A stretch of DNA of 64,000 bases from Caldibacillus thermoamylovorans. Its GTDB lineage: Bacteria; Bacillota; Bacilli; Bacillales; Caldibacillaceae. Within the stretch, counting starts at the first letter, position 1. Each line of letters opens with the position of its first letter. The stretch covers positions 1-64,000 of the forward strand of contig NZ_CCRF01000010.1 in the NCBI RefSeq assembly GCF_000751775.1, written 5' to 3'. Below, piece after piece: positions 37,165 to 46,588 of this stretch. A program made the translations under genes and the position numbers. Under the pieces are notes generated by a model. That model did no database searches, was not told the origin of the DNA, and saw nothing but the letters and a program-made list of their open reading frames with translations.

Positions 37165-37248
37165 GATAATACCGGTGGCAAACAAGGAAATGATAGAATC
37201 CTATGGGCACTGGTAACCTGTTTTTTCAACATTAAACAGCGAAGAGCC

Positions 37249-37450
37249 AGTTTTTTTCAACTTCTCTATTAACATCACTTACCCCATTTTTAGCTCTCTC
37301 ATATAGTTTATTAATATCTTTTATTTCTGTAAATCGTTGTATAACTTTTTCTTTATTTCCTATTTTTTCAGCAGATGTTCCAATAGGAAAGACACTAAAA
37401 GAAAACAAAACAATAGAAACCAAAAGTAGTAGTTTAATTCTATTTAACAC
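37249..37450 (-). pseudogene. secreted protein, N-terminal part cut off by ISL3
   Basis: Begins MLNRIKLLLLVSIVLFSFSV, a signal peptide, followed by 'EKIGNKEKVIQRFTEIKDINKLYERAKNGVSDVNREVEKN', after which the frame runs into the IS right end. Joined with 35180-35749 it gives a secreted protein of about 255 residues. RBS AGAGAGAG precedes the ATG. Confidence 0.8.
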
Positions 37451-38190
37451 ATTAACTCTCTCTTTCTCTTTATTTTTATTTAGACCACAATAAATAATTT
37501 ACATAAAAAATTAAGCTATAAAGTTTTTTCTTTGACTTAATAAAGAATTCAAAAATAATACCAAAAAGAATAATAATCCATATATACGACCCACCAATCG
37601 TCTCATCAACTATTGAAATTACTTCATTAATAATTAGGATTAGTTAAGTTTATTTGTTAAGTTTATTTGGCTCATACCTTCTCGAGCTGCTTTCAAAGTC
37701 TCTGACCGTTAATCTAAATCAGGAAACGACTTAAAACCAATAATCATTTCAAATTTAAACGATTTTTCATTTAACCACCCCTTTCAGTAGTCGCTTATAT
37801 TTTGGCAGAACAAAACCTAATGATTATAATCACTCTACATATTAGGAAAAATCTTAACAATTAAATTATAATAATAATAATAAAAGTCAACAAAATATTT
37901 AGGAAAATCCAATTTTTTGATAACATATGATTTGATCAATAAATAATAACCCTAAACATGGCTAGATTGACAAACAACAGAACTGTTATAGTTATGGCCA
38001 CATGTATTTACAAGAGGTTTTCTATAACTATTTACATCAATTTCATTCAACATAGATTTAATAAACGGAAGTCAAGGAAATGATTGAAGGTGGACAAGTC
38101 GACTTGGAAGAAAAATAAGAAAAGAAATGGTAAAATTGGTTCCGTGGATTTGTTCGCGTTTTTAAAACAAAAATACAAGGGGAACATTTT
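37451..38190. other. intergenic region without a convincing gene
   Basis: AT-rich. On the reverse strand near 37640-37790 GGGGTGG is followed by ATG and a few codons of a decayed gene ('MKNRLNLK', then after shifts text resembling 'LESAREGMSQ'). AAATGGTAAAATTGG near 38126 could be a promoter for the osmolyte transporter. Confidence 0.3.
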
Positions 38191-39153
38191 ATGATTAAGT
38201 TTGAAAATGTATCAAAGCGATATGAAGATGGTACGGTTGCAGTTAATTCCCTTAATTTAGAAATTAAACAAGGTGAGTTTTTTGTCTTTATCGGGCCAAG
38301 TGGTTGTGGAAAAACAACAACGCTGAAAATGATTAACCGGTTAATTCCATTATCAGATGGGACGATTTTTATCGATGGCAAAAAAATTAATGCGTACGAT
38401 ATTCATGAACTAAGATGGAATATTGGCTATGTTTTGCAACAAATTGCTCTTTTTCCGCATATGACCATTGAACAAAATATTACGGTTGTGCCGGAAATGA
38501 AAAAATGGCCGAAAGAGAAGATGAAACAGCGAGCCTATGAACTTATGAATATGGTAGGCTTGGATCCTGAAAACTATGCAGACCGGAAACCAAATGAACT
38601 ATCCGGTGGCGAGCAGCAAAGGATTGGTGTCATCCGTGCCTTGGCAGCTGATCCGGAAATAATTTTGATGGACGAGCCGTTTAGTGCGTTGGATCCCATC
38701 AGCCGGGAAAAGCTTCAGGATGATATGATTGATTTAAAGAGGAATCTGAAGAAAACGACTGTTTTTGTTACCCATGATATGCAAGAGGCATTAAAGTTGG
38801 CCGATCGGATTTGCATGATGAAGGACGGGGAAATCGTTCAAGTCGGTACTCCTCAAGAACTCGTTACGAACCCTGCCAATGATTTTGTCAGAGAATTTGT
38901 GGGGGGGAAATTTGGAAACTGGCCGAATCACATCGATTTGGAGGCGATGGTACAACCATTGGCATCAAGTGAAATGCACCCCTCCATTGTCATTCCGGTA
39001 TCGACCTCATTCAGTGAGCTTTTGACTCTCCTTAGCGTCCATGAACAACTTGTCGTGGAAAATGATGGCAAGCAAATTGGTGTCATTAATCGGCAGACCT
39101 TGATCCAATTTTTATCTGCTCATATGCCGGAAAGGGGGATGACCGATGAGTGA
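38191..39153 (+). CDS. opuFA: glycine betaine/osmolyte ABC transporter ATPase (OpuFA-like)
   Basis: 320 residues. Walker A GPSGCGKTT, Q-loop 'GYVLQQIALFPHMT', signature 'LSGGEQQRIGVIRALAADP', Walker B 'ILMDEPFSALDP', switch His 'VTHDMQEAL', then a C-terminal regulatory extension of about 80 residues in the place of CBS domains. This is the OpuCA/OpuF subfamily that energises uptake of compatible solutes. It overlaps the permease gene by 8 bp. Confidence 0.88.
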   Translation: MIKFENVSKRYEDGTVAVNSLNLEIKQGEFFVFIGPSGCGKTTTLKMINRLIPLSDGTIFIDGKKINAYDIHELRWNIGYVLQQIALFPHMTIEQNITVVPEMKKWPKEKMKQRAYELMNMVGLDPENYADRKPNELSGGEQQRIGVIRALAADPEIILMDEPFSALDPISREKLQDDMIDLKRNLKKTTVFVTHDMQEALKLADRICMMKDGEIVQVGTPQELVTNPANDFVREFVGGKFGNWPNHIDLEAMVQPLASSEMHPSIVIPVSTSFSELLTLLSVHEQLVVENDGKQIGVINRQTLIQFLSAHMPERGMTDE

Positions 39154-40660
39154 GATTGTGCAAGTATTACAGGAGAGAAAAGGCGAACTGCTTAGTGCTT
39201 TGCTGGAACATATTCAAATTTCGTTTGTCGCTTTATTTTTTGCCGTTCTCATATCAATTCCATTGGGCATTTATGTAACAAGACATAAGCGGATTGCAGA
39301 AGGTATTATTGGGGTCGCTTCTGTTATCCAAACGATTCCTTCTTTGGCATTATTAGGGATTCTCATACCGCTGTTCGGGATTGGCAGGGTGCCGGCAATT
39401 ATTGCCCTTGTAGCCTATGCTGTTTTACCGATTTTACGAAATACATATACAGGGATTAAAGAAGTGGATCCTTCATTAATTGAAGCGGCTGATGCGATGG
39501 GGATGAATCCGAGAAGAAGATTGATTAAAGTGGAAATTCCGCTTGCCATGCCGGTCATGATGGCAGGGATTCGAACGGCCATGGTTTTAATTGTCGGTAC
39601 AGCCACCCTTGCCGCATTAATTGGTGCCGGTGGACTCGGGGAACTGATTTTGCTTGGCATTGATCGAAACAATGCCCAGTTAATTTTACTCGGAGCCATT
39701 CCGTCAGCCCTCCTTGCTATTTTGTTTGATTACTTACTAAAGAAATTTGAGCAACTATCTTATAAAAAATCATTGGTATCGATTAGGGTTGTTTTTATAT
39801 TGGCTCTCGTCATCCTTATTGCCCCGGTCATTGGTCACCAAGATGAAAAAATAGTCATTGCCGGGAAACTTGGTTCAGAACCGGAGATATTGATAAATAT
39901 GTACAAAATTTTAATTGAAGAAAATACCGATTTGTCGGTACAGTTAAAACCGGGTCTTGGAAAAACTTCCTTTGTCTTTCATGCGTTAAAATCCGGGAGT
40001 ATTGATATTTATCCGGAATTCACCGGGACAGCGATTTCCGAGTTTTTAAAGGAGACAGCGAACAGTACGAACCGGGAAAAAGTGTATGAGCAAGCAAAAG
40101 ACGGGCTGTTGGAGCGGTTCGATTTCGTTATGCTTGAGCCGATGGAGTATAACAATACGTATGCATTGGCGGTACCAGGCAATTTTGCCGAACAATACGG
40201 ACTGGAAACCATTTCGGATTTAAAAGGTATCGAGGATCAGATAAAGGCAGGATTTACATTGGAATTTTCCGATCGGGAAGATGGTTATAAAGGGATTCAA
40301 GGATTGTACGGTATCCAGTTTCCGAATCTTGTCACGATGGAACCGAAACTTCGCTATGTAGCTGTAGAGTCCGGTGAGATTAATTTGGTCGATGCTTATT
40401 CCACCGATAGTGAATTACGACAATATAATCTGAAAGTGTTAAAGGATGATAAGCAGTTATTCTCGCCATATCAGGGTGCACCATTATTGCGAAAGGAAAC
40501 TGCTAAACGGTATCCGGAAATTGTAAAGGCACTAAACAAATTGGCCGGACGAATTACCGATGAGGAAATGAGAGAAATGAATTACCAAGTGAATGTTAAA
40601 GGGAAAAATCCGTATGAGGTAGCAAGGAGTTACTTGGAAAAAGAAAATCTATTAAAGTAA
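39146..40660 (+). CDS. opuFB: osmolyte ABC transporter permease fused to binding protein (OpuFB-like)
   Basis: 504 residues. Residues 1-210 are the permease with six helices and the 'EAADAMGMNPRRRLIKVEIPLAMPVMMAGIRTA' EAA loop. After a further helix (residues about 213-232) residues 235-504 form an OpuAC-type substrate-binding domain ('KIVIAGKLGSEPEILINMYKILIEE', 'DIYPEFTGTAISEFL', 'VDAYSTDSELRQYNL') displayed outside the membrane. OpuF and BilE systems share this fusion. It imports glycine betaine or related solutes under osmotic stress. Repeat array 3 follows within 110 bp. Confidence 0.9.
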   Translation: MSEIVQVLQERKGELLSALLEHIQISFVALFFAVLISIPLGIYVTRHKRIAEGIIGVASVIQTIPSLALLGILIPLFGIGRVPAIIALVAYAVLPILRNTYTGIKEVDPSLIEAADAMGMNPRRRLIKVEIPLAMPVMMAGIRTAMVLIVGTATLAALIGAGGLGELILLGIDRNNAQLILLGAIPSALLAILFDYLLKKFEQLSYKKSLVSIRVVFILALVILIAPVIGHQDEKIVIAGKLGSEPEILINMYKILIEENTDLSVQLKPGLGKTSFVFHALKSGSIDIYPEFTGTAISEFLKETANSTNREKVYEQAKDGLLERFDFVMLEPMEYNNTYALAVPGNFAEQYGLETISDLKGIEDQIKAGFTLEFSDREDGYKGIQGLYGIQFPNLVTMEPKLRYVAVESGEINLVDAYSTDSELRQYNLKVLKDDKQLFSPYQGAPLLRKETAKRYPEIVKALNKLAGRITDEEMREMNYQVNVKGKNPYEVARSYLEKENLLK

Positions 40661-40769
40661 ATACTACAATCCTATAGAAAAGGGTATTCTCATATGGGGG
40701 AATTTTTAAGGGCAAGTAGATGAAGAATGTTTACTTGCCTGTGTTTTTTTATTTTGGTTGCCAAAAAAT

Positions 40770-41900
40770 GGTAATTCTCGGCCATAATGATGACGAGAAC
40801 GGGTTTCGTCGCCAGAAAATGAAGTTTTCCACCGCAAAATGGTGACGAGAATGAATCTCGTCGCCAAAAAAAGGAGTTTCCCGAGTAAAAATGACGACGA
40901 GAAAGGATCTCGTCGCCAGAAAGGAGCATTTCCCGGCTTAAAAAGACGACGAGAACGAGTCTCGTCGCCAAAAATGAGTGTTTCCCGGCTTAAAAAGACG
41001 ACGAGAACGGGTCTCGTCGCCAAAAAAATGAGTTTCCGGCCAAAAAAAGACGACGAGAACGGGTTTCGTCGCCAAAAATGAGTGTTTCCCGGCTCAAAAA
41101 GACGACGAGAACGGGTCTCGTCGCCAAAAAAATGAGTTTCCCGGCTCAAAAAGACGACGAGAACGAGCCTCGTCGCCAAAAATGAGTGTTTCCCGGCTCA
41201 AAAAGACGACGAGAGAGGATCTCGTCGCCAGAAAATTGAGTTTCCAGCCAAAAAAAAGACGACGAGAACGGGTCTCGTCGCCAAAAAAATGAGTTTCTGG
41301 CCAAAAAAAGACGACGAGAACGGGTCTCGTCGCCAAAAAAGTGAGTTTCCAGCCAAAAAAAGACGACGAGAACGGGTTTCGTCGCCAAAAAAGTGAGTTT
41401 CCAGCCAAAAAATGCCGACGAGAGAGGATCTCGTCGCCAGAAAAATGAGTTTCCGGCCAAAAAAAGACGACGAGAACGGGTTTCGTCGCCAAAAAAATGA
41501 ATTTCCCGGCTCAAAAAGACGACGAGAACGGGTCTCGTCGCCAAAAAAGTGAGTTTCCAGCCAAAAAAAGACGACGAGAACGGGTTTCGTCGCCAAAAAT
41601 GAGTGTTTCCCGGCTCAAAAAGACGACGAGAACGGGTCTCGTCGCCAAAAAAGTGAGTTTCCAGCCAAAAAAAGACGACGAGAACGGGTTTCGTCGCCAA
41701 AAAAGTGAGTTTCCAGCCAAAAAATGCCGACGAGAGAGGATCTCGTCGCCAGAAAAATGAGTTTCCGGCCAAAAAAAGACGACGAGAACGGGTTTCGTCG
41801 CCAAAAAAGTGAGTTTCCAGCCAAAAAAAGACGACGAGAACGGGTTTCGTCGCCAAAAAAAGAAGTTTTCCGAGTAAAAAAGACGACGAGATAAAAAGAG
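40770..41900 (-). repeat. 52-bp palindromic repeat array 3 (about 21 units, inverted)
   Basis: On the + strand the unit is GACGACGAGAACGGGTCTCG, then TCGCC, then AAAAAATGAGTTTCC(C/A)GGC and CAAAAA; the reverse complement aligns with arrays 1 and 2. Arms GACGACGAGA and TCTCGTCGCC surround a 5-base centre, and the linker holds a TGAG...CTCA pair. A three-unit block at 41319-41490 recurs at 41629-41800. The array lies between the 3' ends of two convergent genes. Open frames on it are artefacts of the repeat. Confidence 0.95.
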
Positions 41901-42016
41901 AATTTCTTGCCCAAAATTAGTGATAAGAAAGAATGTTAGTCGCTAAGGATTCAGGACGTACATTTAGTCCACACCATTCTTGCAAAAGGATGGATTTTTT
42001 TCCTTGAATAAATAAG

Positions 42017-43399
42017 TTATTTGGCTCTTTGCTCATAATTAAGCGCATGTACATTATTTTTTCGATGAACTCCATATAAAATGAATAAAAGAATGAACCA
42101 GACCGGGGTCAGTAGTAAAGCCATTCGAGTTACTTCGGAAAAATACATGATAACTAAGATGATAGCAAAAAAAGCTAAGACAACGTAATTTATGAATGGT
42201 GTTAATGGCGCTTTAAAGATAGACTTATTGTGCAAATCCGGCCGTGATTTCATATAGCGAATATGTGAAATTAAAATGATGCTCCAAACCCAAATAAAAC
42301 AAATGGCGCTAATCGTTGTTACAATGCTAAATGCTTGTTGCGGGATGAGCTTACTCAGAAGTGCACCGACGGAAAGAACGACTGCAGAGATCCATAAAGC
42401 ATTACTAGGCACATGATTTTTACTTAATTTTGCAAACGTAGCCGGTCCTTGTTCATGTCTACTTAAGTTGTACAAAATCCTGCTGGTAGAAAACAACCCA
42501 CTATTACATGCTGAAGCTGCTGATGTTAATACAACAAAATTAATAATGCCTGCTGCAACCGGAATTCCTACCAAACTGAATACTTGTACAAAAGGGCTTT
42601 TCGATGCATTTAACTGTTCCCAAGGGTTAATAGTCAAGATGATAAAAAGGGCACCGACATAGAAGAATAAAATGCGTAACGGGATCTTATTAATAGCCGA
42701 CGGAATATTTTTCTTCGGATTGCTCGTTTCCGCTGCTGAAACTCCGACCAATTCTACTCCAACAAAAGCGAATACAACCATTTGGAAGGAAAATAGAAAT
42801 CCGCTGATTCCATTAGGAAATAGGCCGCCATGTTTCCAAAGATTATTCACGGTAACAGCACCGCTATCTGATTCAAAACCAATGACGAGCATAACAAAAC
42901 CAATAATAATTAATGCTAAAATTGTAATGACTTTAATTAATGCGAACCAAAACTCCAACTCTCCAAAAAGCTTGACCGTCAATAAATTTAATCCTAGTAA
43001 AATAATTAAACAAATTAGTGCAGGAACCCATTGGGGAATATCAAACCAATACCGGATGTAGACACCAACCGCAATAATATCCGCCATCGCTGTCATAATC
43101 CAACAAAACCAATAGGTCCAACCGGTGACATAACCTGCCCATGGTCCAATATAATCATTGGCGAAATCCGTAAACGATTGATATCCGGCATTTGATAATA
43201 GAAGTTCACCCAAAGCTCTCATAACAAAGAATATCGCAATTCCAACAATTAAATAAGCAAAAATGATGGACGGTCCCGCCAATTGAATTGCTTTCCCAGA
43301 TCCTAAAAATAACCCTGTGCCAATCGTCCCGCCAATTGCAATAAGTTGGACATGTCTGTTTTTCAAATCTCTCTTTAATTCTTGTTTTTGCTCTGCCAC
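42017..43399 (-). CDS. amino-acid permease, D-serine/D-alanine/glycine type
   Basis: 460 residues, 12 helices. 'LKRDLKNRHVQLIAIGGTIGTGLFLGSGKAIQLAGPS' is the amino-acid permease opening; 'GWTYWFCWIMTAMADIIAVGVYI' and 'FAFVGVELVGVSAAETSNPKKNIPSAI' place it with CycA/AapA transporters, which carry glycine, alanine and D-amino acids by proton symport. AGGAGG precedes the ATG. The glycine riboswitch upstream supports glycine as a substrate or signal. It could also import the D-amino acids handled by the operon at 58-63 kb; that link is speculation. Confidence 0.88.
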   Translation of the reverse strand: MAEQKQELKRDLKNRHVQLIAIGGTIGTGLFLGSGKAIQLAGPSIIFAYLIVGIAIFFVMRALGELLLSNAGYQSFTDFANDYIGPWAGYVTGWTYWFCWIMTAMADIIAVGVYIRYWFDIPQWVPALICLIILLGLNLLTVKLFGELEFWFALIKVITILALIIIGFVMLVIGFESDSGAVTVNNLWKHGGLFPNGISGFLFSFQMVVFAFVGVELVGVSAAETSNPKKNIPSAINKIPLRILFFYVGALFIILTINPWEQLNASKSPFVQVFSLVGIPVAAGIINFVVLTSAASACNSGLFSTSRILYNLSRHEQGPATFAKLSKNHVPSNALWISAVVLSVGALLSKLIPQQAFSIVTTISAICFIWVWSIILISHIRYMKSRPDLHNKSIFKAPLTPFINYVVLAFFAIILVIMYFSEVTRMALLLTPVWFILLFILYGVHRKNNVHALNYEQRAK

Positions 43400-43487
43400 A
43401 TTTCATACCTCCTGAAAATTACTTTTGTGAAATAACTCACACCAAAATCTGTTAAAAAAATACAATGAAGGGGTTGCTACAAAAACA

Positions 43488-43516
43488 AAAAGAGATTGGA
43501 TTTCTCCAACCTCTTG
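43488..43516 (-). terminator. riboswitch terminator before the permease
   Basis: On the reverse strand AGAGGTTGGA, a GAAA loop, TCCAATCTCT and TTTTTG (43514 down to 43486). It lies between the glycine aptamer and the permease start, so it is the likely expression platform. Confidence 0.8.
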
Positions 43517-43544
43517 GCAAATAGAAAAGAATAACAAATAGTTA

Positions 43545-43655
43545 TAACTCGTTACCCTTCTGTCCTTTTGCCTGAGATTGTGAACCCTTCGGCGTCGCTG
43601 AATTAGCGATCTCTCCAGAAGCTGCTCCTGCTTTAGTGTGACCCAAAGCATTCAT
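43545..43655 (-). promoter_or_regulatory. glycine riboswitch (single aptamer)
   Basis: On the reverse strand: CTTCTGGAGAGATCGC, GCGACGCCGAAGG, then CTCAGGCAAAAGGACAGA, the diagnostic order of the glycine aptamer (GGAGAGA, GCCGAAGG, CUCAGGCAAAAGGACAG). I see one complete aptamer and not the usual tandem pair; the upstream flank could hold only a ghost of the second. Confidence 0.9.
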
Positions 43656-44067
43656 CGCTAGCTTACTATTCATTTGTATAAATTTGATTTGACGTTAGCT
43701 TTTCACTAAAATGCACCAACTTCAAATATACACAGAGTAATTATTTACCTCTGCACCTAAAAATATCTTAATATAATTTAAAATTTTACTAGCATTATAA
43801 TAATTGTCAATAAAAATGACAGCTTGACACAAAATGTTGCGAAATGGTTATCGGTGGTTAGAGGCTTATGGATAAAATTACATGAACGTTTCACATATTA
43901 GCGTTTCAGGCTATTGTTCTATCAGGTTGGAAATGATTTAGAAAAATCATTCTTTATCATGAATAATAATAAACAAACGTTTCAAGATGGGTTACAATTA
44001 ATTAATGAAAGTAGAGAGATATTTTTTGCATAAAGATTAATATGAAATGATTGAGGGAGGAATTGTT

Positions 44068-45363
44068 TTGATTGGTGCGATTATTGGCGATATTGTTGGA
44101 TCTCGTTTTGAGTTCAATAATCATCGAAACAAGAATTTCAAACTTTTTGCAGAAGATTGCCATGTAACCGATGATAGTATTATGACGCTTGCTATTGCTA
44201 AGGCGATTATGGAGACAGAGAGGGCCATTAATAAAGATTATGAAAAAAATGGCTACTACTCTCTCCTTGAGGAAATGTCGGTACGGTATATGCAGGAAAT
44301 CGGACGGAAGTATCCTGATTGTGGTTATGGATATAGATTTAATCAATGGGTTTTTTGTGCGAATCCTGAACCTTATAACAGTTTTGGAAATGGGGCTGCC
44401 ATGCGGATAAGTCCGGTGGGATTCATTGCAAGGACAGAAAGTGAAGCGTGCAAGTTATCTGAAATTGTCACAGGTGTAACTCATAACCATGAGGAAGGAT
44501 TGAAAGGTGCTGAGGCTACAGCAGTGGCAATCTTTATGGCATGGAATGGATGTACTAAAAGTGAAATACGAAATAAAATTAACAGTTCCTATTATCCTTT
44601 AAATTTTACTATTGATGGAATCAGGGACAGCTACCAGTTTAATGAGACATGCCAAGAAACAGTCCCTCAAGCTATCGCAGCTTTTTTAGAATCCGGTTCC
44701 TTTGAAGATGCCATTCGTACTGCGATTTCAGTCGGCGGTGATAGTGACACGCTGGCGGCTATTACCGGTGCTATAGCAGAAGCTTATTACGGAGTCCCGG
44801 AAATTCTTAGAAAGAAAGCGTTAACTTATTTAGATGATGAATTGCGTGCGATTTATGATGAATGGTGTGAATTTACCGAAGCTGGGCACCCACATAGCAA
44901 GTTTAAAATGCTCACGAAATATATCGGGAAACTATCTGATCGTGCGTATTTTGGTGATTGGGTTTTTGATGATGAAAATGATGGGAGTTCTGAACACCCG
45001 AAACAAATGCCGTTTGTAAAATATGATGAGCTGGTAAAAATGTTTGTTGATGAATTCTATCAATTTTCACAAAGTCATCCGGAATATAAACTGATGAAAT
45101 ACCATTTAATTTTAGAGGATTACGGGGTTCAACCGAATACAGCGGGTTTGCGAGATGCAAAGGTAGAATTACTAGATGCGCAATGTATCTTAGCAATGAT
45201 TATGTGTATCATTCGGTTTGAGCGATTTGGTGAAGGATTACTACTTAATTTTTTTAAAGAAGGTATTATATTAAAATGGTTGAAACGTCTCAAAACAATT
45301 GACGACTCTGACATTGTTTCGAACCCGGCAAATATTCCTAATCAATCTTCCAAGGATAAATGA
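44068..45363 (+). CDS. ADP-ribosylglycohydrolase (DraG-like) with DUF6508-like C-terminus
   Basis: 431 residues. Residues 1-260 are the all-helical DraG fold: 'GAIIGDIVGSRFEFNN', 'TDDSIMTLAIA' and 'SVGGDSDTLAAITGAIAEA' carry the Mg-binding Asp residues, and 'GNGAAMRISPVG' is typical. Residues about 310-410 ('YDELVKMFVDEFYQFSQSHPEY... RFERFGEGLLLNFFKEGIILKWLKRL') resemble DUF6508. I chose TTG 44068 because GGAGG lies 9 bases upstream and the protein then starts MIGAIIGD. It probably removes ADP-ribose from a protein or nucleic acid; the target is unknown. Confidence 0.88.
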   Translation: MIGAIIGDIVGSRFEFNNHRNKNFKLFAEDCHVTDDSIMTLAIAKAIMETERAINKDYEKNGYYSLLEEMSVRYMQEIGRKYPDCGYGYRFNQWVFCANPEPYNSFGNGAAMRISPVGFIARTESEACKLSEIVTGVTHNHEEGLKGAEATAVAIFMAWNGCTKSEIRNKINSSYYPLNFTIDGIRDSYQFNETCQETVPQAIAAFLESGSFEDAIRTAISVGGDSDTLAAITGAIAEAYYGVPEILRKKALTYLDDELRAIYDEWCEFTEAGHPHSKFKMLTKYIGKLSDRAYFGDWVFDDENDGSSEHPKQMPFVKYDELVKMFVDEFYQFSQSHPEYKLMKYHLILEDYGVQPNTAGLRDAKVELLDAQCILAMIMCIIRFERFGEGLLLNFFKEGIILKWLKRLKTIDDSDIVSNPANIPNQSSKDK

Positions 45364-45602
45364 TTTTCGCTATTTTTATAATCGTAGCTAATTTGGTACA
45401 ATCTGTTTCCGAGAACTGTTCTCATGGGCAAAACCATCTGAAAAAGGGTACGAACAGCCCCCGGAATTTCTCTCTCGAAGACAAAATAAACCTTAATAAT
45501 CATATCTCCAACACAAATTGCATAATTTAATGTTGTCATCTTAAAAGTATGCTAAGGTTAATATTTATCAATTTCGAAAACTAGGATAATATGATATGAT
45601 GT

Positions 45603-45731
45603 TTAGCACCCAAAAAGCTCATTTTTCAAAAACATTTACGCTCAAATGACAATATATTGTGTCTTGATAAAAATTGTTAGTACTATATTTGGCGCAAATC
45701 TTTCCTTAAAACCTTTTTGGGTGATAACCAT
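45603..45731 (-). mobile_element. MITE-like element, copy 2
   Basis: 129 bp, reverse-complement match of the element at 35021-35150, with ends TTAGCACCCAAAAAG and CTTTTTGGGTGATAACCAT. Shared inner text includes CCAAATATAGTACTAAC and TTTTATCAAGACACAATATA. There is no coding capacity; ATGAT-type bases lie on both sides. Confidence 0.75.
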
Positions 45732-45787
45732 ATGATTGGTTTGAAATATTTTTAATTACAACGAAGGGGATAAGGGGGTACTTGTTC

Positions 45788-46531
45788 TTGGAAAAATTAA
45801 TAAATAAAGTAGCTGTTGTTACAGGAGCAGCACAAGGAATTGGCGCAAGCATTGTTGAGCGGCTTTTTGCAGATGGTGCTACTGTCGTGTGTCTTGATGT
45901 AAACTTGGATAAGTTGAAAGAATCTATTTTAAAAATAGATAAAACGGGTGAACGTGCCATATCGCTAAAATGCGATGTGTCCAATCAGGAAGAAGTTAAT
46001 CAAGTTTTTGATCAAATTTATGAAAAACTCGGCAAAGTTGATATTCTAGTAAATAATGCCGGCATTGTCAGGGATGCGTTTTTTCATAAAATGACACCGG
46101 AGCAATGGCATGCGGTCATCAATGTCAACTTAAATAGTATGTTCTATACATGCTAAGCCGTCATTCCAAAAATGAGGAAACAAGAATATGGAAAAATTGT
46201 AAATATTTCATCAACCTCAAGCTGGGGGAATATGGGACAGGCAAATTACAGTGCAGCAAAAACCGGTGTCATCGGTTTGACAAGAACGCTAGCGAAAGAA
46301 AATGGGGCAAAAAATATTACAGTAAATGCAATTGCGCCGGGTCAAATTGATACCGATATGACAAGAAATATTCCGGAAAATATTAAGATGATGGGTATTA
46401 TGTTGACGCCTGCCGGAAGAATGGGAAATCCGTCTGAAGTGGCATCGGTCGTTTCGTTTTTAGCATCGGATGATTCTAGTTTTGTTAACGGAGAATGTAT
46501 TAGTGTCAGCGGTGGGTTTTTAATGCCGTAA
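45788..46531 (+). pseudogene. short-chain dehydrogenase/3-oxoacyl reductase, nonsense codon
   Basis: A 247-codon frame of the FabG type: 'KVAVVTGAAQGIGASIV' (NAD(P) site), 'VDILVNNAG', 'KIVNISSTSSWGNMGQANYSAAKTGVIGLT' (catalytic Ser, Tyr, Lys), 'GQIDTDMTRNIP', ending 'SVSGGFLMP'. An in-frame TAA at 46154-46156 replaces a codon right after 'NLNSMFYTC'; no frameshift is involved (AAA or CAA to TAA would suffice). It is the first gene of a fatty-acid degradation operon. GGGGG precedes TTG 45788. Confidence 0.85.
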
Positions 46532-46549
46532 TGAGTGAATGTTCACTCA
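46532..46549 (+). promoter_or_regulatory. FadR-like operator
   Basis: TGAGTGAA and TTCACTCA around a 2-bp centre form a perfect palindrome overlapping the SDR stop. It resembles the B. subtilis TetR-type FadR site (TGAATGA...TCATTCA). It lies 40 bp before the acyl-CoA dehydrogenase gene. Confidence 0.65.
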
Positions 46550-46588
46550 TACCAAATGGATGAAAACGCGATATAGGGGCTGATTAGG

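Larger units (their letters stand above)
35750..37248 (+). mobile_element. ISL3-family insertion sequence, intact copy
   Basis: 1499 bp. Ends are GGCTTCCTCGCTATTTAATG at the left and, reversed, GGCTCTTCGCTGTTTAATG at the right. AGTTTTT is repeated at both borders (35743-35749 and 37249-37255); removing the element and one repeat restores an open reading frame of the host gene. One transposase gene is present, followed by a long hairpin. A second copy of identical length lies at 54846-56344 in inverse orientation. Confidence 0.93.

Noticed and set aside
40770-41900. CRISPR array
   Set aside because: The parts between the palindromes are conserved in sequence as well as length, so there are no unique spacers. 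No cas genes are near any of the arrays.
40690-41914. Open frames up to 236 codons on the reverse strand of array 3
   Set aside because: Same reason: repeat-derived, overlapping in several frames, no ribosome site.
43403-43651. 82-codon ORF on the reverse strand
   Set aside because: It overlaps the glycine riboswitch and its terminator, which explain the conserved text.
45342-45539. 65-codon ORF on the reverse strand
   Set aside because: It overlaps the end of the glycohydrolase gene and has no recognisable content.
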